The position numbers and the translations under genes are program-made. Shown one piece after another: positions 57,301-64,000 of a DNA stretch of 64,000 nt. Under the pieces are notes generated by a model, which worked only from the letters and a program-made list of their open reading frames with translations, had not been told where the DNA came from and did no database searches. Source of the stretch: an uncultured Bacteroidia bacterium. GTDB taxonomy: Bacteria > Bacteroidota > Bacteroidia > Bacteroidales > F082. The stretch covers positions 186,001-250,000 of the forward strand of contig CADCGK010000001.1 of the NCBI GenBank assembly GCA_902800965.1. Direction: 5' to 3'. How positions within the stretch are numbered: position 1 is the first letter of the stretch; each line of letters begins with the position of its first letter.

Positions 57301-58686
57301 TTGAGACTGCTGACAATGGTAAAGAAAGCCACTGCCACCTATTCGATCAATGGAGGACAGACCTTGCCGGGATTCATGCCGAAACCTAAATATTTCGGTA
57401 TGAGCAAGGGTGAATGGGCACCTGGATGGGACTTCGCCTTTGGCCTGCCAGGGAAGACCTATGACAAAGCTATTGAGAGTGGATGGCTAACCCTTGATTC
57501 CATCTTGAGCAATCCATATATCAGGAGAAACACTGAGACTTTTAACTACCGTGTCAACTGTGAGCCGTTCCCAGGATTTAAGTTGGATATCCAAGGCAAC
57601 CGGACTTATGCCGAGAACTTCCAGCAATACTTCAGAGCCAACTCCTTCGGCGTGTTTGAAGTCTTCACCCCAACCAATGGCGGAAATTTCACTGCTTCCA
57701 CCATGCTGATCAAGACCGCCTTTATCAAAGACTACGGCAATGAGAGCGACGGATCGCCCATCTTCGACCAAATGTTGGCCAACAGACCTATCATCGCCGA
57801 CCGTATCGCCAAGGACAACCCAATGTGGGTTTCCAATGTCAACCAATATTACTTCGACACCATAGCCGGAGACTATTTCCCACGAGGATACAATTCCTCC
57901 TCCATGGAAGTACTGCTTTACTCCTTCCTCTCCGCTTACTCAGGACAAGATGCCGCCAAGATAAAGCTGACCCCATTCCAAAAAATACCGTTCCCCAACT
58001 GGACGCTCAGCTACAACGGCTTGGCCAACATCCCGGCTGTGGCCTCTATATTCAAGACCATCAACATCACCCACTCTTACCGTTCAACCTACACCATCAG
58101 CAATTGGGCTAGCAATGTCTATTACGATGCCAACAACACCATTCAGACATACGAAAACTCCAGCAACATTATACCGAAGATTGACATCAACCAATTGGTA
58201 CTCAACGAACAATTTATGCCTTTAATCGGTGTGGATGTGGGATTCCAGAACTCACTGACTTGTAATGTACAATTCAAAAAATCAAGGTCTCTGACCATGA
58301 GTTTCTCCAACAACCAGCTCACAGAAGTCAATGGAAGAGAGTTGGTGATTGGCGCTGGATATCGTATCAAGGGACTCAGTTTCAACATCAGATCATTGAC
58401 AGGCAGCAACAGCAGAACGACTGTCAAAAACGATCTAGTGCTGAAGATCGACTTGGGATTCAAGAAAGACAAGACCGTCCTCCGACGCATTGACGAGAAC
58501 AACAACCAAGTGTCGGCCGGACAGAACAAGATCAATATTTACATCACCGGCGACTATCAATTCAGCAACCGTCTGAGCGCACAGGTCTTCTTCAAACGCG
58601 ACATGAACACTCCGTTTGTATCGACTTCGTTCCCGACGTCCACGACATTCGCTGGTCTGATGTTCCGATTCAACCTGGCACAATAA
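51322..58686 (+). CDS. sprA: T9SS outer-membrane translocon SprA (Sov)
   Basis: 2,454 residues, matching the unusually large SprA/Sov family (about 2,400-2,500), the single-chain 36-strand pore of the type IX secretion system. Signal MNLMKRHIILLFLLAILVPGFAQ; conserved blocks include NIDIRPQGSVDLTFGI near residue 148, YEGKEDEIIQLLEAGDVSFP near 216 (as KEDEIIQLLEAG, DVSFPLN), RGTSYIDDFEGAK near 820, and a terminal strand ending RFNLAQ. It is translationally coupled to ruvA by ATGA. gcvH, a VanZ-like gene and tonB follow on the same strand, an arrangement I believe is widely conserved in Bacteroidota. The two cargo proteins in this window would leave through it. Confidence 0.96.
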   Translation: MNLMKRHIILLFLLAILVPGFAQQPNQNQQLVYPIPQSQGDPMEQLYNQSPLYLQDPTNFTHEVYYDPATGQYTFKHKIGDFEYTTPTTMSQKDYFNYKNRQGVMEYWKDRRKQNSRSTTDGNSIIPPLYIGGEAFDLIFGSNTIDIRPQGSVDLTFGIKSNYRGDPSITRQTTTNFDFDQDIQLNVIAKIGDKINFNINKNTKATFNYEDLMKLKYEGKEDEIIQLLEAGDVSFPLNSTLITGTQRLFGLKSKLKFGKTTITSVVSYQESESRNIAVQGGAQTSDFNISCLDYEENRHFFLSQYFRDQYEAALSTLPTVTSSINITKIEVWVTNTNTSTQDTRNILALTDLGEGRNAWIYNKEIQPANTNTIYPRNAANNMLERFDTAQIRSISSVTNYMTGDPMRIGKHGYMVAGRDFEKIENARRLSSSEYSLNSKLGFISLNINLNSNQTLAVAYQYTIVGSDQVYQVGEFSDQGINTPKVLVAKLLRGTTVNTSMPIWNLMMKNVYNIRAYQISSNDFMLNIFYNGNSNSTPMGYFTEGPDNVKGVSLLHLLGLDNLTQQNNPIPGGDGVFDFLNGAQVTGGTINAATGRIYFPVLEPFGSHLRKVFAENADLANKYAFDSLYTMTKTSAEQFSEKNKFTLQGYYSSQSGSEISLNAMNVAQGSVTVSAGGRTLVENVDYTVDYTLGRVSIINEGILNSGTPINISLESNSGFSALKKTFLGTRIEHEFNPDFRLGGTVLYLGEKSYTQKISYGEEAIANTIYGFDMSYASEVRWLTNFIDKLPGISTKAPSRIRFDGEFARFIPGLSKSVSERGTSYIDDFEGAKSTIDLRLFNQWHLASTPQHQTDLFPEAAPNTGLAYGKNRAKLSWYTIDQNVFYDRSTTIRPKNITSDELSKHSVRQVLETEIFPTKDIVAGTPTNISVLNLAFFPNDRGPYNYDVVPDQYAAGVNENGELYDPQSRWAGIMRKMETTDFEATNIEYIEFWMMDPFADPEYQNNPGKLYLNLGDISEDVLRDGRKYYENGMPENPQQVINVDTTIWGRVPTMQDLVGTFSTNPDARESQDIGYDGLRDVDERNFFEGSFLSVLREQYGEASAAYQKALEDPSSDNYHHFRSSEWNNDELHSSIIERYKYYNGTEGNSPSELNRVENYSTSNTTLPDGEDINSDNTLSESERYYQYEIELDPAKMEVGMNHIADIYEANGVMLANGQTGSVKWYQFRVPVRQPDRVIGSIDDFSSIRFMRMFVRGFQKPIVLRFATLNLVKGEWRTYTQSIQAPGEYQPNDVSNATTMDISAVNIEENGRRSPVPYVIPPGIVQEQLVGATAVTKLNEQALQMTIQNLVDGDGRAIYKTADFDLRQYKYLKMFVHAEQAKEDQVLNDQDLTVFMRLGTDFTENYYEYEIPLQVTPWNTPYTYKGDENGGIWPEINNIEILLEDLVTVKTNRNAAMNQPGSNVRLNYLYSERFKKGHVNGKDYYHTIKVIGNPSISDVEAIMIGVRNPKRQSLENMNDDGESKSAVIWINELRLTDLSSNGGYAGTGRMEATLADLGRVVVSGSYRSAGFGALDSDIIDNTFEANSQFSVSTDLELGKFVENTGLKVPLHVDYGKNVTTPLYNPYDPDVKLNDALSLMNTQGERDSLISIVHNMTQYKNINLMNVRKERTQRNRKRSETQQEVKPNPRDPNNRGMGRGNMPTVHIWDIENFNLSFSYSETNQENTDIQYFNQKTYRGSLGYNFVNNPKNVTPFAKAKWASKSYLALIKDINFYYLPKSISFTTEMNRFYSEKLMRNKSGGAIIINPTYSKQWDWNRNFQFRYDLTKGLNFEYSAQAQAYVYEPAGNPDKGTEEWKLNQDTIKRELLNLGTMSRFQQNVNVNYTLPINKLPLLNWVSATASYQGQYFWTASAQSIQARLGNTIENSHTIQGNGTLDFTKIYNSIPYLKKLNTPTKRNNTQNDRRNSKDKRQASDSTSMKGKDKETEAKGNILLDGTLRLLTMVKKATATYSINGGQTLPGFMPKPKYFGMSKGEWAPGWDFAFGLPGKTYDKAIESGWLTLDSILSNPYIRRNTETFNYRVNCEPFPGFKLDIQGNRTYAENFQQYFRANSFGVFEVFTPTNGGNFTASTMLIKTAFIKDYGNESDGSPIFDQMLANRPIIADRIAKDNPMWVSNVNQYYFDTIAGDYFPRGYNSSSMEVLLYSFLSAYSGQDAAKIKLTPFQKIPFPNWTLSYNGLANIPAVASIFKTINITHSYRSTYTISNWASNVYYDANNTIQTYENSSNIIPKIDINQLVLNEQFMPLIGVDVGFQNSLTCNVQFKKSRSLTMSFSNNQLTEVNGRELVIGAGYRIKGLSFNIRSLTGSNSRTTVKNDLVLKIDLGFKKDKTVLRRIDENNNQVSAGQNKINIYITGDYQFSNRLSAQVFFKRDMNTPFVSTSFPTSTTFAGLMFRFNLAQ

Positions 58687-58718
58687 AACACAAACCTTAA
58701 CAAATAAACAAAAACAAA

Positions 58719-59108
58719 ATGAACATTCCATCAAATCTGAAGTACACGAAAGACGATGAATGGATCCGTCTGGAAGGCGAATTCGGCTACATCGGCATCA
58801 CTGATTACGCACAACATGAACTTGGTGACATCACCTTTATCGACATCGACCCCGACCTCGTCGGCGAGACCCTCGAAGCCGAGGAAGTCTTCGGCGCCGT
58901 TGAAGCCGTGAAGACCTCAGCCGAGCTGATGATGCCCGTAGCCGGTGAAATCGTTGAAGTCAACGAGACCTTGGCTGACGAAGAGAACGCCAAACTCGTC
59001 AACACTGATCCTTATGGCGAAGGCTGGATGCTGAAGATCAAAGTGAGCAACATCGCTGACATGGACAACCTCCTCGACGCCGCCGCCTACGAAGAAAAGA
59101 TCAAGTAA
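58719..59108 (+). CDS. gcvH: Glycine cleavage system H protein
   Basis: A 129-residue lipoyl carrier that shuttles the aminomethyl group between GcvP and GcvT. The lipoylation Lys is in FGAVEAVKTSAELM near residue 66, with the barrel-sandwich fold signature YAQHELGDITFID upstream and the acidic NTDPYGEGWMLKI tail. The length is normal. It lies 32 nt after sprA on the same strand. The other glycine cleavage genes are not in the window. Confidence 0.96.
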   Translation: MNIPSNLKYTKDDEWIRLEGEFGYIGITDYAQHELGDITFIDIDPDLVGETLEAEEVFGAVEAVKTSAELMMPVAGEIVEVNETLADEENAKLVNTDPYGEGWMLKIKVSNIADMDNLLDAAAYEEKIK

Positions 59109-59116
59109 TCATCCCA

Positions 59117-59530
59117 TTGGACAGATTCACAAGAAATAGTTACCCGGGAGTCCTTTGCGCAGTAGTAATCCTACTGCTTACAGGGCTGCCGGGTTCTTGT
59201 TTCCCAAAAGTAAACCCCAAGATCGGCCTTGATAAAGTAGGGCACCTGCTGATGTATTTGGGCTTTGCTTTTATTGCAATTTGGGGCTACCGCAAACAAT
59301 ATCTGGAAAAGGGGAAAGCCTACCAACGCAAGGCATTGTGGCTAACCCTCGCCATCAGCATTGTGTTCGGAGCCCTCACTGAAGTCATGCAGGAAACCCT
59401 TATTCCATCAAGGATTGGCAGCGTTTACGACTGGATTGCCGATGTCGTTGGCAGCATCATTGGAGTAGTTCTTTTTTATTTTTTCTATCGAAACGGAAAT
59501 ATTTTGAAAAATGCTTCGTTTCATAAATAA
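59117..59530 (+). CDS. VanZ-like membrane protein
   Basis: A 137-residue protein with about four hydrophobic helices (CAVVILLLTGLPGSC; KVGHLLMYLGFAFIAIWGY, as KVGHLLMYLGF and AFIAIWGY; WLTLAISIVFGALTEVMQ; DWIADVVGSIIGVVLF). The DKVGHLLMYLGF motif and E-x2-Q-x(n)-D-W pattern are characteristic of VanZ-like proteins. The start must be a non-ATG codon: a TTG at 59117 lies 8 nt after the gcvH stop, and no upstream ATG exists. The role is unknown; in some relatives it affects envelope or antibiotic phenotypes. Confidence 0.8.
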   Translation: MDRFTRNSYPGVLCAVVILLLTGLPGSCFPKVNPKIGLDKVGHLLMYLGFAFIAIWGYRKQYLEKGKAYQRKALWLTLAISIVFGALTEVMQETLIPSRIGSVYDWIADVVGSIIGVVLFYFFYRNGNILKNASFHK

Positions 59531-59585
59531 ATAATTAGTAATTTCGCATCGCAAAAAATATGCGAATATCAAAAATACTATAACC

Positions 59586-60263
59586 ATGGAAGAGAAAAAA
59601 TCACCTAAAGCGAATCTCGAGAACAAAAAGTTAATGTTCACTCAGATCGGCTTGATCATCGCTCTAGCCGTAGCTTGGGTCGTATTTGAGATCAAGAGCT
59701 ACGACAAACGTGAACTCGCCGACATCGGCAGAACCGTGGAAGTCCTTGACGAAGAAATGGTGGAAATCACCAAGCAGGATCAACCCAAGCCACAACCTGT
59801 GGAAGTTCCAAAACAAACCACTCAGTTGACCATCGTGGAAGATGACGTTGAAGTTGAAGACGTTAACATCAACGCTGAAGTTGACCAAAACGAAGTCATC
59901 GAAGAGTATGTGGCCCCTGAAGTCGTAGAAGAAGAGGTCAGCGAGCAGGAAGTCTTCACTATTGTGGAAGAGATGCCTGACTTCCCAGGCGGCGTCGCCA
60001 AGCTTTCCGAGTATCTCCAGAAGAACATCAAGTATCCTCAGATGGCACGTGAAAGCGGCATTCAGGGTCGTGTGTTCGTCAACTTCGTTGTTGAACCCGA
60101 CGGTTCCGTATCCCACGTCAACGTGATGCGTTCACTCGGTGGCGGTTGCGACGAAGAAGCTATGCGCGTCGTGAAAGCCATGCCGAAATGGAAGCCTGGC
60201 AAACAACGTGGCAAACCGGTTCGTGTAAGCTACATTCTGCCCGTCAACTTCAAGTTGCAGTAA
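59586..60263 (+). CDS. Energy transducer TonB
   Basis: 225 residues: a cytoplasmic N-terminus, a transmembrane helix at about 20-36 (FTQIGLIIALAVAWVVF), a Pro/Glu/Val-rich periplasmic linker, and the TonB C-terminal domain at about 140-225 with YPQMARESGIQGRVFVNFVV in pieces (YPQMARESGI, RVFVNFVVEPDGS) and AMPKWKPGKQRGKPV. It should energise outer-membrane receptors such as the two in this window; ExbB/D are not present here. It is the last gene of the sprA neighbourhood, 55 nt after the VanZ-like gene. Confidence 0.9.
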   Translation: MEEKKSPKANLENKKLMFTQIGLIIALAVAWVVFEIKSYDKRELADIGRTVEVLDEEMVEITKQDQPKPQPVEVPKQTTQLTIVEDDVEVEDVNINAEVDQNEVIEEYVAPEVVEEEVSEQEVFTIVEEMPDFPGGVAKLSEYLQKNIKYPQMARESGIQGRVFVNFVVEPDGSVSHVNVMRSLGGGCDEEAMRVVKAMPKWKPGKQRGKPVRVSYILPVNFKLQ

Positions 60264-60264
60264 T

Positions 60265-62061
60265 CTAATGGAAATGTGCGAAGACTAACTTCGCCTTTGC
60301 CAGACCAATCAAGGAAGTCAAGCTTTCGAGCGAGGCTTCCTTGATTGCTTTTACGGACTTCAGTTCCAGCAAAAGCTTCTCGGCAGTAGCTTTGCCTATG
60401 CCTTTGATATCTGCCAACTCGGAATGCATAAAGCCTTTCTCGAATTTCTTGCGATGATGCGTGATGGCAAAACGGTGCACCTCGTCCTGAAGGAAGGTCA
60501 TCAGCTTGAACACCTCGGAATCAGGCTTGATGCCCACCGCCTTGGGCGGGAAACCATACAACAACTCACGGGTGCGATGCTTGTCGTCCTTAACTAAGCC
60601 TGCAATGGCAATATCCACATGTAACTCATCCTCAATCACCTGACGCACTACCTCCATCTGACCTTTGCCTCCATCAGTGACGATGAGGTCAGGCAAAGGC
60701 TTCTCCTCCTCCAGCAATCTTGAATAGCGGCGCCGTACCACCTCTTTCATCGAAGCGTAATCGTCAGCACCCACCACAGTCTTGATATTATAATGCCTAT
60801 AGGCGTTCTTGTTAGGCTTGCCATTGACAAACTGCACCATGGCCGCCACGGGATAGTCACCTTGGAAATTGGAGTTGTCGAAGCACTCGATGACCTCTGG
60901 AACTACTGGCAGATGTAACATTTCCTTGAGCTGGTTGAGGACCCGTTTCTGATGCCGTTCCGGATCGACCAACGTACGCTGTTTCTCCAAATCCATCTTA
61001 TATTGTAATGCATTGCGACGGGATAGCTCCAAGAGCTTCATCTTGTCGCCACGCTGCGGCACAGTGACCTCAACGCCACCCAAATCAAAATCGAGTTTCA
61101 TTGGCAAGACCACCTCTTTGGAAGTGCTCTCAAACTGTCCACGAAGCTCAATAACGGCGAGCGAAAGCAGCTCTTCCGCCGACTCGTCGAGCTTTCGCTT
61201 GATCTCTACAGTATGCGCCTGCACCACGGCACCTTCGGCCACCTTCATGTAGTTCACATAGAAAAGACTCTCGGCATCCACGTATGAGAATACATCCACA
61301 TTATGGATGGTAGCGCTGACAACGGTGGATCGGCTGCGGTAGTTCTCCAGCAGCTCATACTTCTCCTTGATCAGCTGAGCCTCCTCAAACTCCATCCGCG
61401 AGGCATGGTCCAACATCTGGGCTTTCAAGTCCCTCAACACACCCTGCAAGTTGCCCCGAATCACCTCCTTCACCTCGGCAATCATTTGGCGATAGGCGTC
61501 AAGGGAGACATTTCCCACGCAAGGTCCAGCACATTTGTGGATATGGTAGTCAAGACACACACGGTATTTCCCTTTCTCGACATTTGCTTCAGTGAGGGTA
61601 GTTTTGCAAGAGCGGATCTGATACACCTGCCCCAGCAAATCCAAAAGCACGTGAGCCGTTCTCACCGATGGATACGGACCATAATAGTCCGAACCGTCGT
61701 TCAGCTTCTTGCGCGTCAGGAAAACTCTCGGAAAAGGCTCGTTTTTGACACAGATCCACGGATAGGTCTTGTCATCCTTGAGCATGATGTTGTAGCGCGG
61801 CTTATATTGCTTGATGAGGTTGTTTTCCAACAGCAAGGCCTCCGATTCCGACTCGACCACGATGAACTTGATATCGGCGATTCGCGACACCAGCACACGG
61901 GTCTTACCCGTTTGCTCTTTGTTGAAATAGCTCGAGACACGACGCTTGAGGTTCTTCGCCTTACCCACATAGATAAGGTTGCCGTCACTGTCATAGTAAC
62001 GGTAAACCCCTGGTTTGTTCGGGATTATTTTTAGAATCGTTTTTAACTCCTCACTCTTCAC
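60265..62061 (-). CDS. uvrC: Excinuclease ABC subunit C
   Basis: A 598-residue dual-incision nuclease of nucleotide excision repair. The GIY-YIG domain is at about 12-95 (NKPGVYRYYDSDGNLIYVGKAKNLKRR, as KPGVYRYYD and LIYVGKAKNLKRR). A UvrB-binding UVR segment lies near 205 (EFEEAQLIKEKYELL). The RNase H-like C domain (IECFDNSNFQGDYPVAAMVQF, as CFDNSNFQG) and tandem helix-hairpin-helix end (ADIKGIGKATAEKLL) are complete. The start is the GTG at 62061, the only start codon after the upstream in-frame stop, and it lies inside a heptamer repeat. Confidence 0.94.
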   Translation of the reverse strand: MKSEELKTILKIIPNKPGVYRYYDSDGNLIYVGKAKNLKRRVSSYFNKEQTGKTRVLVSRIADIKFIVVESESEALLLENNLIKQYKPRYNIMLKDDKTYPWICVKNEPFPRVFLTRKKLNDGSDYYGPYPSVRTAHVLLDLLGQVYQIRSCKTTLTEANVEKGKYRVCLDYHIHKCAGPCVGNVSLDAYRQMIAEVKEVIRGNLQGVLRDLKAQMLDHASRMEFEEAQLIKEKYELLENYRSRSTVVSATIHNVDVFSYVDAESLFYVNYMKVAEGAVVQAHTVEIKRKLDESAEELLSLAVIELRGQFESTSKEVVLPMKLDFDLGGVEVTVPQRGDKMKLLELSRRNALQYKMDLEKQRTLVDPERHQKRVLNQLKEMLHLPVVPEVIECFDNSNFQGDYPVAAMVQFVNGKPNKNAYRHYNIKTVVGADDYASMKEVVRRRYSRLLEEEKPLPDLIVTDGGKGQMEVVRQVIEDELHVDIAIAGLVKDDKHRTRELLYGFPPKAVGIKPDSEVFKLMTFLQDEVHRFAITHHRKKFEKGFMHSELADIKGIGKATAEKLLLELKSVKAIKEASLESLTSLIGLAKAKLVFAHFH

Positions 62062-62091
62062 TCCTAACTCCTAACTCCTCACTCCCAACTT
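62044..62091. repeat. Heptamer repeat shared by the thiL end and the uvrC start
   Basis: On the minus strand GGGAGTGAGGAGTTAGG and further units (with one GGAGTGA/GAAGAGTGA variant) encode thiL residues GSEELGVRSEE and its TGA, and the uvrC start GTG and residues KSEEL. Two genes meet inside the array. Confidence 0.9.
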
Positions 62092-63133
62092 TAAAATGGT
62101 CCCACCCCTGTGCTTTCAACGGGATGACATGGTTGTCAGGGGTAATCAGCTCAGCGATGCCCTTGTCGGCCGTCATATAGCCTATCACGGTAACGTCTTC
62201 CGACATCTGCTGGATCTTTTCGTAATCTTTCTGGTTGATGGTAAAGAGCAACTCGTAATCCTCACCACCGTTCAAGGCAGCCACACTAGGCACAATCTGA
62301 AAATCCTTAGCGATCTTTGAAGTGGAAGGATCCAACGGGATTTTATTCTCATAGAGTTGACAACCCACACCCGATTCCTTGCAAAGATGCAGGATTTCAG
62401 AGGCCAACCCATCGGAAATGTCAATCATGGAAGTCGGCTTGATGCCCAGTGCTTTCAGCCTTGCCACCACGTCTTTACGGGCTTCAGGTTTCAATTGGCG
62501 TTCCAGCACATAGTCAAACCCTGATAGTTGAGGCTGCATATTGGGGTTAGCCAGGTATTCGGCTTTTTCCCTTTCCAATATCAATAAGCCCATATAGGCA
62601 CCACCGAGGTCGCCGCTCACACAAAGCAGGTCGTTGGGTTGCGCACCGCTGCGATAGACCACCTCCTCCTCTTTAGCCATACCAATCACCGTGATGGAGA
62701 TCACCAGTCCCGAACGGCTCGATGTGGTGTCACCTCCGACCAGATCGACATTGTAGGCCTCACAAGCCAGACGGATGCCCGCATAAAGCTCGTCCAAGGC
62801 TTCCACCGAATAACGGTTGGAGATGCCCAAGCCTACTACAATTTGAGTTGGCGTGCCGTTCATGGCATAGATGTCGGAGAAGTTGACCACGGCGGCCTTG
62901 TAGCCCAAATGCTTCAATGGGGTATAGGTCATGTCGAAATGGATTCCCTCCACCAACAAGTCAACGGAAACCAAGGTGCGATAGCCTTCGTGGTTGATGA
63001 CAGCGGCATCATCGCCGACACCTTTCAGGCTGGAGGCATTCCTCAGAGGAAAGTCCTCGGTCACGCGGTCAATCAGGCCAAACTCGCCCAGTTCGTCAAG
63101 TTCAGTACGTTCAATGCTTTTATTGTCTTCCAT
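62051..63133 (-). CDS. thiL: Thiamine-monophosphate kinase
   Basis: A 360-residue enzyme phosphorylating TMP to TPP. Motifs: KGVGDDAAVINHEG near residue 37, SVDLLVEGIHFDM near 57, LVGGDTTSSRSG near 130, SMIDISDGLASEI near 240 and NGGEDYELLFTI near 288. I use the ATG at 63133; a GTG at 63154 also opens the frame. The native end should be near GWDHFKV; the last about 11 residues come from the repeat array. The start overlaps the CPBP protease gene by 14 bp. Confidence 0.94.
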   Translation of the reverse strand: MEDNKSIERTELDELGEFGLIDRVTEDFPLRNASSLKGVGDDAAVINHEGYRTLVSVDLLVEGIHFDMTYTPLKHLGYKAAVVNFSDIYAMNGTPTQIVVGLGISNRYSVEALDELYAGIRLACEAYNVDLVGGDTTSSRSGLVISITVIGMAKEEEVVYRSGAQPNDLLCVSGDLGGAYMGLLILEREKAEYLANPNMQPQLSGFDYVLERQLKPEARKDVVARLKALGIKPTSMIDISDGLASEILHLCKESGVGCQLYENKIPLDPSTSKIAKDFQIVPSVAALNGGEDYELLFTINQKDYEKIQQMSEDVTVIGYMTADKGIAELITPDNHVIPLKAQGWDHFKVGSEELGVRSEE

Positions 63134-63980
63134 ATTTATTTTTGAATTTTGCACTAAGAATGATTAATCCGACGGTAACCACCAAACTGGCACCTAGCAG
63201 CCAGACATTGGAGGTCGCTCCGAAATGGTCTATATCTACATCAATTAGGCCTTTATAATCCAAATATGCCACCACGACTGCCGCACCATTATTGACAAAA
63301 TGCATCAAGATGCTCGTCCAAAGGGAACCCGAATAATAGAACAGGTATCCCAGAAGGAGGCCGAGGAACATCCTGGGCAGAAAGCCGTAGAATTGGAAAT
63401 GAATGAAGGAGAAGATGAAAGCGGAAAGGAACACTGCCACGTGGACGTTGCATCTCCTAGTCAGTGCCTGTTGCAACACGCCCCGGAAGGTCAGTTCCTC
63501 ACCGATGGCTGGAATCAAAGCGATGACCAACAAGTTGAACAGCAGGCCGCCAAACGAATCCACCTGAAGCATACGTTCCGTGAGGTCACCTGCAGTTTCC
63601 TCCAATTGTTGCAGCAGGGCTTCAAGCGACTCAAAAGCGGCACCGAAATTCATCTTTTCGTTCCATGAAGTGAGGAGATTGGTCAAGGGAAGAGAGACGA
63701 ACATCAAGACAACGCCGATGAGCAGCAGCCATGCCGAGTTAGGCTTCCTGAAGCCCAGTTCACGCATTGGCTGATGCCGTGTGAAGGCATAGAGAATCAT
63801 AGGCGGTGCAATGAATATCATTGCCGAGCTGATACCCTGACCGATCTTCATCTGCGTGATGTCGCCCATCAAGAACATGGTCACCGCTGCACCAACCAAG
63901 GAGCAGACCAGTAAAGCAATCAGATAGATGAAGATGCGCAAACCCGTCGATTCCTTGAGGTTTTTCTTGAATTCATCCAT
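63120..63980 (-). CDS. CPBP family intramembrane metalloprotease
   Basis: A 286-residue membrane protein with about seven hydrophobic helices. The three CAAX-protease/bacteriocin-processing motifs are present: E-E-x3-R in GEELTFRGVLQQAL near residue 165, F-x3-H in FIFSFIHFQFYG near 195, and H-x3-N in ILMHFVNNGAA near 230. The N-terminus is basic (MDEFKKNLKESTG). In bacteria such proteins include self-immunity and processing peptidases; the role here is unknown. It is first of a three-gene overlapping unit with thiL and uvrC. The 20 nt beyond 63980 hold nothing recognisable. Confidence 0.9.
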   Translation of the reverse strand: MDEFKKNLKESTGLRIFIYLIALLVCSLVGAAVTMFLMGDITQMKIGQGISSAMIFIAPPMILYAFTRHQPMRELGFRKPNSAWLLLIGVVLMFVSLPLTNLLTSWNEKMNFGAAFESLEALLQQLEETAGDLTERMLQVDSFGGLLFNLLVIALIPAIGEELTFRGVLQQALTRRCNVHVAVFLSAFIFSFIHFQFYGFLPRMFLGLLLGYLFYYSGSLWTSILMHFVNNGAAVVVAYLDYKGLIDVDIDHFGATSNVWLLGASLVVTVGLIILSAKFKNKYGRQ

Positions 63981-64000
63981 AACAAGTGACTTTTAAAATG

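Noticed and set aside
61303..62034. Open frame of 243 codons on the plus strand inside uvrC
   Set aside because: Antisense to conserved uvrC motifs; no signal, domain or promoter of its own.

Overview
The window is chromosomal DNA from a Bacteroidota bacterium, most likely a Bacteroidales lineage that keeps a type IX secretion system (T9SS). Three lines of evidence agree. Family content includes SprA, the SprA-associated Plug protein, a PorV/PorQ-family barrel, two proteins with T9SS C-terminal sorting domains, TonB-dependent receptors with carboxypeptidase-like N-terminal domains, a GH92 mannosidase lipoprotein, DUF4296 and a DAHP synthase-chorismate mutase fusion. Promoters are of the TAnnTTTG type, often with TTG/TTTG about 20 nt upstream. 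No rRNA, tRNA, CRISPR array, integrase or transposase was seen. The region reads as stable core genome, tightly packed: no gap exceeds 300 bp, and many neighbours overlap.

Layout. 1-8.4 kb: end of a membrane protein, DUF805, DUF4296 lipoprotein, recQ, kdsD-lptB (Kdo/LPS supply and export), pssA behind a secreted beta-helix protein, and queA. 8.5-17.3 kb: a small basic secreted protein, a polyprenyl diphosphate synthase, a lipoprotein of unknown role, a phosphofructokinase with PPi-type residues, the GH92 lipoprotein and a 661-residue T9SS cargo. 17.3-26.5 kb: pdxA, an outer-membrane receptor, priA, the T9SS Plug gene, a small barrel protein, a HIT protein and greA. 26.5-36 kb: a three-gene operon of TonB-dependent receptor, 1,513-residue secreted protein with a CTD-like end, and PorV-like barrel. 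36-50.6 kb: housekeeping genes (DAHP synthase-chorismate mutase, asnS, rpoN, ruvB, deoC, adk, hpt, purE, M16 protease, kdtA, corA) and small envelope proteins. 50.7-60.3 kb: ruvA-sprA-gcvH-vanZ-like-tonB. 60.3-64 kb: uvrC, thiL and a CPBP membrane protease.

How the genes fit together. The dominant theme is the cell envelope: the T9SS translocon (SprA, Plug), cargo, energised outer-membrane transport (TonB, three-gene receptor operon) and LPS synthesis/export (KdsD, KdtA, LptB). The best candidate for an incompletely described system is the receptor / 1,513-residue protein / PorV-like operon, which looks like a dedicated surface machine.

The most unusual non-coding signal is a heptamer repeat (GGAGTTA/TAACTCC and variants) at five gene junctions. 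Three or more perfect units carry stop codons in all six frames. Copies supply the stop codons of plug, an acyltransferase and thiL, the start codon of uvrC, the leader of purE, and a 28-bp hairpin directly before rpoN. Other signals worth testing are a terminator-like hairpin inside the greA leader and three genes whose promoter -7 boxes end only 4-5 nt before the start codon, implying leaderless mRNAs.
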